DNA of 30,527 nt from VRUB01 sp046758085 (GTDB lineage: Bacteria > Pseudomonadota > Gammaproteobacteria > Acidiferrobacterales > SPGG2): NCBI GenBank assembly GCA_046758085.1, contig JBHHZP010000031.1, positions 1 through 30,527 on the forward strand. The letters run 5' to 3'. The first letter of the stretch is position 1. Each line of letters begins with the position of its first letter. A program made the translations under genes and the position numbers. The notes beneath the pieces were generated by a model, which saw only the letters and a list, made by a program, of their open reading frames with translations, did not search any database and had not been told where the DNA came from. This document shows, in pieces, positions 1-8,299 of this stretch.

Positions 1-1604
1 GGTCGCAGCTTGTGGACGGGATCGTGCGTACGTCCGAGGGTTGGAAAGACGCCTACCGCATGTTTACCGAAGGGGGTTGGAACGGCCTGGCGCTGGATGA
101 GCGCTACGGCGGCCAGGGCCTACCGTGGCTGGTGGCGACCGCGGTGCAGGAGATGTGGCACGCCGCCAACATGTCTTTCGCGCTTTGTCCCATGCTGACC
201 CAGGCAGCGGTGGAGGCCATTCTCAAGCACGGTTCGGATCAACAAAAAGAAATGTATGTTCAGAATCTTACAGCAGGCACCTGGACCGGCACTATGAATC
301 TTACAGAGCCTCAGGCCGGCTCGGACCTGGGTGCTGTGCGCGCCAAGGCAGTGCCCGAGGGCGACCACTATCTCATATCGGGGCAAAAAATCTTTATTAC
401 CTACGGCGATCACGATCTGACCGAAAACATCATTCACCTCGTGCTTGCGCGCACGCCGGACGCGCCCGCTGGTGTGAAGGGTATCTCCATGTTTATCGTC
501 CCCAAGTACCTCGTGCGGGACGACGGCAGCGTAGGGGAGCAAAACGATGTGCGCACGGTCTCGCTGGAGCACAAGCTGGGCATCCACGCGAGCCCGACCG
601 CGGTGCTGGCATACGGCGACAACGGCGGTGCAGTGGGATACTTGATGGGCGAAGAAAATCACGGTCTCGAGTATATGTTCACCATGATGAACCTCGCGCG
701 GCTGGTGGTCGGTGTGGAGGGCTTGGCGATCGCGGGGCGCGCCTACCAGCAGGCACGTGATTATGCGCGAGAGCGTGTGCAAGGGCGGCCGCCGGGCACC
801 CGAGCGGGCGATCGGGTTACGATCATTGAACATCCCGACGTGCGCCGGATGCTCATGACCATGAAGGCGCAGGTCGAGGCGATGCGTGCGGTGGCTTACA
901 TTGCCGCGGCAGCATTCGACAAGACCCTGCGCCAGCCGGATGCCGCCGAGCGCCGCAAACAACATGAGCTTTTGGATTTGTTGACACCGGTGGTCAAAGG
1001 CTGGTGTACGGAGCTGGGTGTGGAAATTGCATCCACGGGCGTGCAGGTGCACGGCGGGATGGGGTACATCGAAGAAACGGGGGCCAGTCAGCATTTACGC
1101 GATGCGCGAATCACCACAATATACGAAGGGACGACCGGCATACAAGCCAATGATCTGGTCGGGAGAAAGATTGTTCGCGACCAGGGGCAAGCCGCCAAAA
1201 GACTCATCGAAACCATGCAAAGCTTCGCCGCTGAGTTGGATGGCAAACCCGATGATGTCATCGAGGTAATTCGCACGGCATTGGTTGAGGGGATCGACGC
1301 GATGTCCCGCGCGACGGACTGGATACTGGCAGCACATGCAAGAGATCCCCGGCTCCCCGCGGCCGCGTCTGTTCCCTATTTACGGATGTTCGGAACCGTT
1401 GTCGGCGGCTGGCAGATGGCACGTGCTGCGCTCGTGGCCAGGCACAAGCTGGATGCCGGAAACGGCGCTTCGGGTTTCTACCAGGCCAAGCTGACGACTG
1501 CGCGTTTCTATGCCGGGCACATCATGCCGCAGGCGCGGGCGTTACTGCATGCCATTTTGCAAGGCTCCGAGGCTACGCTGGCGCTGGATACCGACCAGTT
1601 CTAG
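1..1604 (+). CDS. Acyl-CoA dehydrogenase, DmdC/FadE-like (5' partial)
   Basis: FAD-dependent alpha,beta-dehydrogenation of an acyl-CoA, first step of beta-oxidation, passing electrons to ETF. The frame is open from base 3, so the gene begins upstream; about 533 residues are visible and the family is usually near 600, so roughly 60 N-terminal residues are missing. Numbering from the GTG at 12, the middle beta domain has NLTEPQAGSDLG (residues 97-108) and the C-terminal helical domain has HGGMGYIEE (348-356). The catalytic base is expected at E372 in IYEGTTGIQ, the position used by medium-chain enzymes. A further C-terminal region matches the extra domain of the 3-methylmercaptopropionyl-CoA dehydrogenase-like subfamily. 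An enoyl-CoA hydratase starts 15 bases after the stop, so the two are probably cotranscribed. The family is certain; the substrate is not, and DmdC function is not implied. Confidence 0.93.
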   Translation, partial: SQLVDGIVRTSEGWKDAYRMFTEGGWNGLALDERYGGQGLPWLVATAVQEMWHAANMSFALCPMLTQAAVEAILKHGSDQQKEMYVQNLTAGTWTGTMNLTEPQAGSDLGAVRAKAVPEGDHYLISGQKIFITYGDHDLTENIIHLVLARTPDAPAGVKGISMFIVPKYLVRDDGSVGEQNDVRTVSLEHKLGIHASPTAVLAYGDNGGAVGYLMGEENHGLEYMFTMMNLARLVVGVEGLAIAGRAYQQARDYARERVQGRPPGTRAGDRVTIIEHPDVRRMLMTMKAQVEAMRAVAYIAAAAFDKTLRQPDAAERRKQHELLDLLTPVVKGWCTELGVEIASTGVQVHGGMGYIEETGASQHLRDARITTIYEGTTGIQANDLVGRKIVRDQGQAAKRLIETMQSFAAELDGKPDDVIEVIRTALVEGIDAMSRATDWILAAHARDPRLPAAASVPYLRMFGTVVGGWQMARAALVARHKLDAGNGASGFYQAKLTTARFYAGHIMPQARALLHAILQGSEATLALDTDQF

Positions 1605-1619
1605 AGGGCAGGGACAGAT

Positions 1620-2396
1620 ATGGGTTACGAGAACATACTCACTGAGAAACGCGGCGCCGTCGGCCTGATCATGCTCAATCGACCCGAGGCATTGAATGCG
1701 TTGTCCAGTCCGCTCATGGCCGAGCTTGCACAGGCGCTCGATGGGTTCGAGGCTGAGGACGACGTGGGCGCCATCGTGCTAACCGGCAACGAGAAGGCAT
1801 TTGCTGCGGGTGCCGATATCAAGGAAATGCAGGACAAGAGTTACATGGATGTGTACTTGTCAGATTTCATTACCTCCGGCTGGGAGCGCATCTTGATGTG
1901 CCGCAAGCCCGTGATTGCGGCGGTGGCGGGGTACGCCCTTGGTGGTGGCTGTGAGCTCGCTATGATGTGCGACTTCATAATTGCCGCCGACAATGCCAAG
2001 TTCGGACAGCCGGAGATTACGCTCGGAATCATACCCGGTGCGGGCGGGACGCAGCGCTTAACGCGCTTTGTGGGCAAGTCCAAGGCCATGGAGATGTGTC
2101 TCACGGGCCGCATGATGGATGCACAGGAGGCGGAACGTGCCGGTCTCGTCAGTCGTGTCGTACCGTTCGCAGACCTGCTGGACGAGGCTGTTAAGACTGG
2201 GCAAAAGATAGCGGAGCTTTCACGGCCGGTGGTGATGATGATCAAGGAATCCATCAATCGTGCGTATGAGACGACGCTGGCTGAGGGCATTCACTTCGAG
2301 CGGCGACTGTTCCACTCCGTTTTTGCAACGGAGGATCAGAAAGAAGGGATGGCTGCGTTCATTGAAAAGCGCAAGCCGAGTTTTAAGCATCGATAG
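1620..2396 (+). CDS. Enoyl-CoA hydratase (crotonase)
   Basis: Hydrates trans-2-enoyl-CoA to 3-hydroxyacyl-CoA, the step after the upstream dehydrogenase. The 258-residue length is typical. Both catalytic glutamates are present: E112 in GGGCELAMMCD and E132 in FGQPEITLG. The oxyanion-hole stretches are AFAAGADI (residues 60-67) and the glycines at 108-110. The ATG at 1620 has AGGGA about seven bases upstream. Sequence is close to short-chain crotonases of the FadB/PaaF/EchA type, so crotonyl-CoA and similar short enoyl-CoAs are likely substrates. The gene ends convergently with the minus-strand NmrA-type gene. Confidence in the reaction is high; the exact chain length is inferred. Confidence 0.95.
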   Translation: MGYENILTEKRGAVGLIMLNRPEALNALSSPLMAELAQALDGFEAEDDVGAIVLTGNEKAFAAGADIKEMQDKSYMDVYLSDFITSGWERILMCRKPVIAAVAGYALGGGCELAMMCDFIIAADNAKFGQPEITLGIIPGAGGTQRLTRFVGKSKAMEMCLTGRMMDAQEAERAGLVSRVVPFADLLDEAVKTGQKIAELSRPVVMMIKESINRAYETTLAEGIHFERRLFHSVFATEDQKEGMAAFIEKRKPSFKHR

Positions 2397-2546
2397 TTAA
2401 ATAGAAACTTCGCGCCGCATTACGTGCTCGACACATACCAGATCACCCAACCGTCGCGCAGTGTCGCGCGCGTGGAACATCCGCCACAGCAGCGGCTCCG
2501 TATCAGATTTTTCTTCTACCCATTCTGGCCGGCGCGATAGGGACAA
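2397..2546 (-). CDS. Possible small ORF after the NmrA-type gene
   Basis: After the TGA that ends the NmrA-type gene, the same frame stays open for 51 codons to a TAA next to the crotonase stop. A TTG at 2546 would give 49 residues. The product contains a protein-like run, LLWRMFHARDTARRLGDLV, with balanced codon use. No Shine-Dalgarno sequence is visible and I do not recognise the family. It could be a small downstream gene, a readthrough extension, a fragment of a decayed gene, or chance. Confidence 0.2.
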   Translation of the reverse strand: MSLSRRPEWVEEKSDTEPLLWRMFHARDTARRLGDLVCVEHVMRREVSI

Positions 2547-2552
2547 GGCACG

Positions 2553-3443
2553 TCAAAACTTGGCCTTGTTTGCGCGCAGCCAAGCCTCGAAGCTCTGCAT
2601 CGCCGGGTAGAGCTTACGGCATTCCGCCAGGTCAGGCTGGCGGTTCGGGATATATAAGCGATTGAATTCAAACATGTTCGCCAGATCGCCGGCGCCCGGA
2701 AAGTCGAATCCGGCGAACACTTCACGCGGGATGTGATGGTAGACGACGTTTTTGCCCAACACCCGCGTCATGATCTCTGCGTAGGCGTGCGGGCTCAGGT
2801 CGTCGCCCACAACGCCAATCGCTTTGTCCCTGAACTCAGCGGGTCTGTCGAAAATAGCCGCGACGATGCCACCAATATCATCCACAGCCACTCCGGCCAG
2901 GGGCGTGTCGCCCTGGGGAAAACCGAAAGTGAAGCTACCGTCGTCTTGCTGGCGTAGCGGGAAAAAATTAATAAAGTTCTCGAAGTAAAATGCCATATGA
3001 ATAAACGTGGCGGGAATCTCGAGGCCACGGCAGTACTCTTCCAGCTCGGCCTTGATGTCAAAATGGGGGACCTCGAGTTGTCCCTGTGAGATCTTCTTCG
3101 CGTACGGAAGAGTGCTGAATACAAATTGCTCTATGTCGGCACGAGCGACTGCATCCACGAGGTTCTTGCCCTGTTGATACTCCTTGCCGAAATGTTCCCA
3201 GTAGTTGGTCAATCCGAAGACGCCATAGCATCCTTCTATGGCATTGCTGAGACTTTCGATGTCATCAAGATCGCCCTTGACCAGCTCTGCTCCTGCATCT
3301 TTTAAGGCCCTGGCTTTATCCGAGTCGGTACTGCGCGTGAGGCATCTCACGGAAAATTTGTTGCCGGACATTAAATGGCGCGCGACACTGCCGCCTTGGG
3401 CACCCGTGGCGCCGGTCACCAAGATTGTTTGTCGTTCATTCAT
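2553..3443 (-). CDS. NmrA-family NAD(P)-binding protein
   Basis: An atypical short-chain dehydrogenase/NmrA-like protein of 296 residues. The N-terminal Rossmann motif TGATGAQGG (residues 10-18) binds NAD(P), and the rest follows the NmrA/HSCARG pattern, including FSTLPYAKK and the substrate-lobe region around FYFENFINFF. Family members are oxidoreductases or redox-sensing regulators, and the sequence does not say which. I start at the ATG at 3443 because AGGAG lies about nine bases upstream; the frame stays open further upstream, but that stretch does not resemble the family. It lies about 95 bases downstream of ETF-QO on the same strand, so it may be cotranscribed. A link to acyl-CoA metabolism is only positional. 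Confidence 0.85.
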   Translation of the reverse strand: MNERQTILVTGATGAQGGSVARHLMSGNKFSVRCLTRSTDSDKARALKDAGAELVKGDLDDIESLSNAIEGCYGVFGLTNYWEHFGKEYQQGKNLVDAVARADIEQFVFSTLPYAKKISQGQLEVPHFDIKAELEEYCRGLEIPATFIHMAFYFENFINFFPLRQQDDGSFTFGFPQGDTPLAGVAVDDIGGIVAAIFDRPAEFRDKAIGVVGDDLSPHAYAEIMTRVLGKNVVYHHIPREVFAGFDFPGAGDLANMFEFNRLYIPNRQPDLAECRKLYPAMQSFEAWLRANKAKF

Positions 3444-3538
3444 CGATATGACTCCTGTCTCATCATAATCTGGTTGGTGGACGCGAGGACCGCCGATTCG
3501 CGAGCGTGGTCCGGCGCCCAAACGCAGTTTCTTTATAC

Positions 3539-5155
3539 TCACATGTTGGGATAGTTGGGTCCACCACCGCCCTCGGGCACCACCCAGTCGATGTTCTGGG
3601 TCGGATCCTTGATGTCGCAGGTCTTGCAGTGGACGCAATTCTGAGCGTTGATCTGAAGGCGCGGGTTCGACCCATCTTCGTCGCGCACAATCTCATAGAC
3701 GCCCGCAGGACAATAGCGTTCCTCGGGCGCCTCGTAGTCCGTTAAATTAACATCAATCGCAACGGATGCATTCTTGAGTCGCAGATGCACCGGTTGGTTT
3801 TCTTCGTGATTCGTACCGGAGAGATAGACAGACGATAACTTGTCGAAGCTGACCTCACCGTCGGGCTTCGGGTAGTCGATCGGACGGCACGCGCTCGCCT
3901 TTTTAAGGCATTCATGGTCGTTGTGGTGATGCATCGTCCAGGGTGCGCGCCCACGCAGAACATAAGTATCAAGTCCCGAGTAGGCGAGACCGCCGAAGAG
4001 GCCCCAGCGGAACGCCGGGCGTATATTGCGTACGCAATAGAGCTCATCCCATAGCCATGTTTTCTTAAGGCGCGTGGGATAGTCCGCGAGATCACCGTCC
4101 GCACCGGCTTGCAGCGCCTCGAACGTGGTCTCGGCCGCCACCATGGCCGACTTCATTGCCGTGTGAGTCCCCTTGATCTTGGGCACGTTCAGAAAACCGG
4201 CGCCATCGCCAATAAGCGCGCCTCCCGGAAAAGTGAGTTTGGGAATCGACTGGTAGCCGCCTTCATTGAGCGCGCGCGCGCCATAGGCCACACGCTGACC
4301 GCCGACGAACGTAGGCCGAATGCACGGGTGGTTCTTGAAGCGCTGGAACTCGTCGTACGGACTGAGGTAGGGGTTCTCGTAGTCGAGCGCGACGACGAAT
4401 CCGACCGCAACTTGATTGTTTTCCAGGTGGTAGATAAAGGAGCCACCATAGGTGCGCGAATCGAGCGGCCACCCCAGTGTGTGGATGACCTGTCCTGGAA
4501 TATGCTGTTGCGGAACCACTTCCCACAGCTCCTTGATACCGATCGCGTAGGTCTGCGGGTCGGCGCCTTCGCGCAACCGGAAGCGCTCGAACAACGTTTT
4601 GGTTAGAGAACCACGGCACCCCTCGGCGAATAGCGTGTAGCGGGCGTTTAGTGCGACACCCGGCTGGTAGTTCTCCGTCGGTTGACCATCGCGACCGACT
4701 CCCATGTCGCCGGTTGCGATACCCTGCACCCGCCCGTTGTCGTCATATAGCACCTCGGCCGCGGCGAAACCGGGATAGATCTCAACACCGAGTTCTTCGG
4801 CCCGCTCCGCCAGCCAGCGGCACAGGTTGCCGAGGCTGATGATATAGTTGCCGTGATTTTTCATCTGCGGTGGGGTGGGAAGCCTGACCTGCTTGCTCGC
4901 CGTCAGGTAGACGAATCGGTCATCCGTTACGGGCGTCTTGATCGGCGCATCGCGCTCCTTCCAGTTTGGAAGCAGCTCGTTCAAGGCGCGCGGTTCGAGC
5001 ACCGCGCCGGAGAGGATGTGCGCACCCACTTCCGACCCCTTCTCGACGATGCACACGTTTACGTCGCGACCGTGCTCGGTGCCCAACTGTTTTAACCGAA
5101 TCGCAGCCGCCAACCCGGAGGGCCCGGCGCCAACGATTACGACGTCATACTCCAT
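3539..5155 (-). CDS. Electron transfer flavoprotein-ubiquinone oxidoreductase
   Basis: ETF-QO takes electrons from reduced ETF, which collects them from acyl-CoA dehydrogenases, and reduces ubiquinone at the inner membrane through FAD and one 4Fe-4S cluster. From the ATG at 5155 it has 538 residues, the usual size. The FAD dinucleotide motif VIVGAGPSGLAAA lies at the N-terminus. The cluster ligands are C482 in CPAGVYE and C507, C510 and C513 in NCVHCKTC. I prefer ATG 5155 to an upstream TTG at 5182, which has no spaced Shine-Dalgarno sequence and adds nothing family-like. A TATAAT lies at 5206-5211. No etfAB genes are in the window. Its presence beside three or more acyl-CoA enzymes fits an electron outlet for this island. 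Confidence 0.95.
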   Translation of the reverse strand: MEYDVVIVGAGPSGLAAAIRLKQLGTEHGRDVNVCIVEKGSEVGAHILSGAVLEPRALNELLPNWKERDAPIKTPVTDDRFVYLTASKQVRLPTPPQMKNHGNYIISLGNLCRWLAERAEELGVEIYPGFAAAEVLYDDNGRVQGIATGDMGVGRDGQPTENYQPGVALNARYTLFAEGCRGSLTKTLFERFRLREGADPQTYAIGIKELWEVVPQQHIPGQVIHTLGWPLDSRTYGGSFIYHLENNQVAVGFVVALDYENPYLSPYDEFQRFKNHPCIRPTFVGGQRVAYGARALNEGGYQSIPKLTFPGGALIGDGAGFLNVPKIKGTHTAMKSAMVAAETTFEALQAGADGDLADYPTRLKKTWLWDELYCVRNIRPAFRWGLFGGLAYSGLDTYVLRGRAPWTMHHHNDHECLKKASACRPIDYPKPDGEVSFDKLSSVYLSGTNHEENQPVHLRLKNASVAIDVNLTDYEAPEERYCPAGVYEIVRDEDGSNPRLQINAQNCVHCKTCDIKDPTQNIDWVVPEGGGGPNYPNM

Positions 5156-5205
5156 GGACTCGCGTTCCACGATCTGTTTCAATCCCCGATTTTGTTGAGT
5201 GCCCT

Positions 5206-5211
5206 ATTATA
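5206..5211 (-). promoter_or_regulatory. Candidate -10 box for ETF-QO
   Basis: A perfect TATAAT on the minus strand, about 50 bases before the ATG of ETF-QO, in the 214-base divergent gap to the thioesterase gene. The -35 region is weak (TTCTGT at 17-base spacing), so an activator or an alternative site is possible. Confidence 0.4.
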
Positions 5212-5369
5212 TCGGTAGCCCGTACGCGACAGAAAGATCGTCCGCTAATAAACCACCGAGATTGCATCGCCGCACGAAAGCCGTTAGCTTATGCACAGTT
5301 TTGCGTGAAGACTTGTGGTCAGACCCCCACACAATTGTCTTGCGCGATTTCGAATAAGCGATATGCTGC

Positions 5370-5783
5370 ATGGCCTTCACTTTCGATGACGCAAACCGGC
5401 GCATCCGGGGCACACTCCCCGGCGTGCTCGGAATCGAGTTCTTCGAGCTCGATGAATCCTTGGTGGCAGGGCGCCTCGTCTTGCGGCCCGATCACCTCGC
5501 GCCGAATGGCTACCTGCATGCGGCCACAGTGATTGCGCTGGCGGATACTTGCTGCGGTAACGGCACGCTTGCGAACCTGCCGCCGGGCGCGCAGAACTTT
5601 ACCACGGTCGAGCTCAAAACGAACTTTCTGGGAACGGCGCAGGAGGGAATGATTATATGCCGAGCGACAATGGTACATGGTGGGCGTCGCACGCAGGTGT
5701 GGGATGCCAGGGTTACCGATGAATCGGAAGGCCGGACCCTGGCTTTGTTTCGTTGTACTCAAATGATTCTTTATCCTCGGTGA
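5370..5783 (+). CDS. PaaI-type hotdog thioesterase
   Basis: A 137-residue single hotdog-fold protein of the PaaI/4HBT superfamily, expected to hydrolyse acyl-CoA thioesters and so release CoA or clear dead-end acyl-CoAs. The active-site helix region reads NGYLHAATVIALADT. The aspartate of LAD is present, but the usual HGG is HAA. The beta-sheet core VELKTNFLGTA follows, and the end FRCTQMIL is typical. The ATG at 5370 is the natural start, although the Shine-Dalgarno sequence is weak. It is divergent from ETF-QO and lies 75 bases before the SDR gene on the same strand. It is one of three such thioesterases in the window, and substrate specificity cannot be read from sequence. Confidence 0.88.
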   Translation: MAFTFDDANRRIRGTLPGVLGIEFFELDESLVAGRLVLRPDHLAPNGYLHAATVIALADTCCGNGTLANLPPGAQNFTTVELKTNFLGTAQEGMIICRATMVHGGRRTQVWDARVTDESEGRTLALFRCTQMILYPR

Positions 5784-5858
5784 GTAGCGAGCTCGTCGTG
5801 CTCGGTGCGCCGGTAGCTTTTGCAGGATCGATCACGAACTAAAATTCGGGAGACCAAT

Positions 5859-6623
5859 ATGGACGTCAAAGGCTGTGCAGCGATTGTGACCGGAGGCGGC
5901 TCCGGTATGGGAGCGGAAACCGCGCGTTTTCTTGCTGCCGCTGGAGCGAAGGTCGCGCTATTGGATGTCAATCTCGACGGCGTAAAGCAGGTGGCGGGAG
6001 AGATCGGTGGGTTGGCATTGGAGTGTAATGTCGCAGATGCTGCCAGTGCACAGGTGGCAATCGCGAAGGCGCGTGAGAGGCATGGTCCGGCGTGCATCTG
6101 CATCAACTGCGCCGGCATTGCACCCGCCAAGCGCATCGTCGGTCGCGACGGGCCGATGCCACTGGAGGATTTCACCCGCGTCATCGATGTCAATCTCGTC
6201 GGTACCTTCAACATCATGCGCCTCGCCGCTGCGGACATGCAGACACTCGATCCGGTAACAAAGTCCGACGAGCGCGGCGTCATTATATGCACGGCATCGA
6301 TCGCTGCATTTGAGGGACAGATCGGCCAGGCGGCCTACAGCGCATCCAAGGGTGGTGTGGTATCTCTTACGCTTCAGGCCGCACGTGAATTCGCGAGTAA
6401 GGGCATTCGCGTTGTGACGATCGTCCCTGGCTTGATTGCGACACCGATGCTGCTCAGCATGCCTAAAGAAGTCCAGGAGAGCCTCGCGCAACAGCCGCCG
6501 TTTCCAAAGCGTTTCGGAAGACCGGACGAGTATGCGAAGCTCGCGATGCACATCATCGATAACGAGATGATCAACGGCGACTGCATCCGGCTGGATGGCG
6601 CCATCCGCATGCAGCCGAAATAA
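5859..6623 (+). CDS. SDR 3-hydroxyacyl-CoA dehydrogenase, HSD10-like
   Basis: A 254-residue classical short-chain dehydrogenase resembling type-2 3-hydroxyacyl-CoA dehydrogenase, which oxidises 3-hydroxyacyl-CoA to 3-ketoacyl-CoA with NAD. The cofactor motif TGGGSGMG covers residues 11-18, NCAG 83-86, and the catalytic triad is S147, Y160 and K164 (YSASK). D36 after the second beta strand favours NAD over NADP. The HSD10-like insertion around TKSDERGVIICTAS and the tail FPKRFGRPDEYA support the assignment. I start at ATG 5859, where GGGAG is well spaced; the open frame extends 13 codons further upstream without family similarity. With the dehydrogenase, crotonase and thiolase of this window it completes a beta-oxidation cycle. 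Other 3-hydroxyacyl or steroid substrates are possible. Confidence 0.9.
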   Translation: MDVKGCAAIVTGGGSGMGAETARFLAAAGAKVALLDVNLDGVKQVAGEIGGLALECNVADAASAQVAIAKARERHGPACICINCAGIAPAKRIVGRDGPMPLEDFTRVIDVNLVGTFNIMRLAAADMQTLDPVTKSDERGVIICTASIAAFEGQIGQAAYSASKGGVVSLTLQAAREFASKGIRVVTIVPGLIATPMLLSMPKEVQESLAQQPPFPKRFGRPDEYAKLAMHIIDNEMINGDCIRLDGAIRMQPK

Positions 6624-6634
6624 CTTCCAACATC

Positions 6635-6793
6635 CAACGCAAAGACGCAGAGGCGCAAAGAACGCAAAAGAGTCTCGATCAAGAACGGGTTTCTGCGTCC
6701 CAGGGCGATCTGCGTGTGTCTGAGCAAATCGAGAAGCCAGAGCCCGTTAGCGCTTGATTTAAAATAACTGTACGTCTTAGCGCCTTTGCGTTG
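6635..6793. repeat. Intergenic inverted repeat, ACGCAAAG family
   Basis: Between convergent genes, the left arm at 6635-6660 begins CAACGCAAAGACGCAGAG and continues with GGCGCAAAG. The right arm at 6776-6793 is CTTAGCGCCTTTGCGTTG, whose complement CAACGCAAAGGCGCTAAG matches the left arm with small differences. A further GCAAAGAACGCAAA follows the left arm. Such A-rich GCAAAG repeats recur in many environmental bacterial genomes. It may serve as a bidirectional transcription end or be a small non-coding mobile repeat. Confidence 0.6.
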
Positions 6794-6811
6794 AGTAGTC
6801 GGGGCCAAATT

Positions 6812-7444
6812 CTAGAGGTAGCGTTCAGCGCCGATCGGCAGCTCATCGAGACGGCGTATCTCTCGACTTCGCAATAGGGTGGGGTCCTGAAGGTAGTCGA
6901 TCAGGAAATCCAAGGCATCGAACCCCCAGAAAAGCTCGGTGTCGACGATAAAGCTCGGCACGCCGAAGACACCGAGATCCAGAGCATGGCGCCCGTTCGC
7001 GTGCAACTCTTGCTTCACAGCGATTGCAGCGATGCGCTGCTCCGCATCCAGCACGCCCAATTGCTCGATCAGTTCATGCCAGCTTTGTGGATCGTCGGGA
7101 CGCCGGCCGTCGCGCCAGATGAAATGGAAAATCGCACGGATCGCGTCGGGATCGTTGTGCAAGGCGATGCTCAGGCGCAGAGCATTGAGCGGATTGAAGG
7201 GATGGGCCGGCGGCATCGTCAAAGGAATTTCATGTTTGTGCGCCAACCACTGTACGTAGCGCATGGTGTAGCGCCGCTTGGGCGGGACTTCCGCGGGTCC
7301 TTTGTGATGCCAGTGGTTCAGCAGGCCGGCGAATAGCACCGGCTTGAACGAGATATCCACGTTCTGCGGCAGACGATGGCTCTGCTCCATTGCCAGGTAT
7401 GAGAACGGGGAGATGAAATCAAAATACCATTCCAATCGTTTCAT
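6812..7444 (-). CDS. Kappa-GST / HCCA-isomerase-like DsbA-fold protein (first copy)
   Basis: A 210-residue thioredoxin-fold protein of the 2-hydroxychromene-2-carboxylate isomerase/kappa glutathione transferase family. The N-terminal FYFDF-like block reads WYFDFISPFSYLAMEQ and carries the active-site serine region SPFSY (residues 13-17), which in this family activates glutathione. Near the end GVFGVPSFIVD provides the cis-proline loop and ELFWGFDALDFL closes the fold. I chose ATG 7444 because AAGGGGAA precedes it; the upstream open frame lacks similarity. It follows the DUF2889 gene by 132 bases on the same strand. Naphthalene degradation is not implied, since homologues are widespread next to acyl-CoA genes with unknown substrates. 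A second, diverged copy lies at 11540-12142. Confidence 0.88.
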   Translation of the reverse strand: MKRLEWYFDFISPFSYLAMEQSHRLPQNVDISFKPVLFAGLLNHWHHKGPAEVPPKRRYTMRYVQWLAHKHEIPLTMPPAHPFNPLNALRLSIALHNDPDAIRAIFHFIWRDGRRPDDPQSWHELIEQLGVLDAEQRIAAIAVKQELHANGRHALDLGVFGVPSFIVDTELFWGFDALDFLIDYLQDPTLLRSREIRRLDELPIGAERYL

Positions 7445-7576
7445 GCGATTCCCCTTGCGTATAGTACGAAAGCGGACGCTACAGTAACTTGTCCCGATGG
7501 TGCGCGGCGGGAACGGCACTCCGACAAAGTCCTACCCCACAGGAACGCCCTCGACAACGAAAGGAGGCGCGCCTAC

Positions 7577-8125
7577 TCAGGGGCCGGTGTAGAACTGCGG
7601 CCAGTGGCGCTTGACGATTTCGCCGTCGCTCGCCAGGGCGTGACAGCTATCCAGCATTAACGGCTTCTTGGCGTCTGGGCGGGATTCCTGGCGCCGGGAT
7701 TGGATCGGGTAGATTGTCTGAAACGCGGTCGTGGCCACCGGACCGAGCAGCTCTACCAAATGCGTGCAGCCGTTTACACCACCCAGCAACTTATTTACTC
7801 TTTGCCGCCAGCCGCGGCCGATGCGCAAACCACGTAGTTGCTGAAACCGATCGGTAATCGCCGGGCACACGCTGAAGGGCCCGGCGTCGGTGACGGCTTC
7901 GACCGCGCGCACGAGCAGCTCGTCGTCGACCGTCAAACGCAGCCACATCTCATGCACGGGCTGGCCCGGAGCGATCTCGCCACGCTCGCGGTTCGCAAAC
8001 GCGTAGGTTTTGGTATCGACCAGGTGGCCCTCGATGTCCCACAGGCCGTCCTCGCGCTGGTAGCCGTGGCATTGCACCGATCGGCGGTGAATCAACTTCC
8101 GGGAGATAGGGGTTGATAGTGGCAT
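7577..8125 (-). CDS. DUF2889 family protein
   Basis: A 182-residue protein of the DUF2889 family with no established biochemical role. Recognisable blocks are RRSVQCHGYQREDGLWDIEG near the N-terminus, EMWLRLTVD in the middle, a GCTHLVELL motif and the end IVKRHWPQFY. It has no signal peptide or membrane segment, so it is cytoplasmic. ATG 8125 has AGGAG ten bases upstream. Its promoter carries the same 16-bp palindrome as the icmF promoter, so it is probably controlled by the MerR regulator encoded at 15627-16010. That ties this DUF to branched-chain or short acyl-CoA metabolism. The function is otherwise unknown to me. Confidence 0.85.
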   Translation of the reverse strand: MPLSTPISRKLIHRRSVQCHGYQREDGLWDIEGHLVDTKTYAFANRERGEIAPGQPVHEMWLRLTVDDELLVRAVEAVTDAGPFSVCPAITDRFQQLRGLRIGRGWRQRVNKLLGGVNGCTHLVELLGPVATTAFQTIYPIQSRRQESRPDAKKPLMLDSCHALASDGEIVKRHWPQFYTGP

Positions 8126-8148
8126 GATTAGGCGCTCCTGCAGCGTGC

Positions 8149-8177
8149 ACCATATCTAACGTTTACGTAAACGTCAA
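8149..8177 (-). promoter_or_regulatory. Promoter with MerR/LiuR-like operator for DUF2889 gene
   Basis: On the minus strand: -35 TTGACG (8177-8172), a 17-base spacer, then -10 TATGGT (8154-8149). The perfect palindrome ACGTTTACGTAAACGT occupies 8159-8174, overlapping the -35 and filling the spacer. TTGACGTTTACGTAAACGT is identical over 19 bases to the icmF promoter. The predicted transcript starts about 17 bases before the ATG at 8125. Palindromes centred in the spacer are typical of MerR-family regulators. Confidence 0.75.
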
Positions 8178-8299
8178 GCTAGCATTGCCGGCGCGATCGT
8201 GAAGAAATACGAAGGGATTCAAGAGCTTATGTCCCAGCAGCAACTGGTGCCGGGAGCCAGCCTCAGAAAAAATGCGGTCGGTTCAGGCAATATCCGGGT

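Noticed and set aside
120..1094. 324-codon open frame antisense to the acyl-CoA dehydrogenase
   Set aside because: The opposite strand encodes a clear acyl-CoA dehydrogenase; the antisense product is rich in His, Arg and Cys and matches nothing known. It is a shadow caused by high GC.
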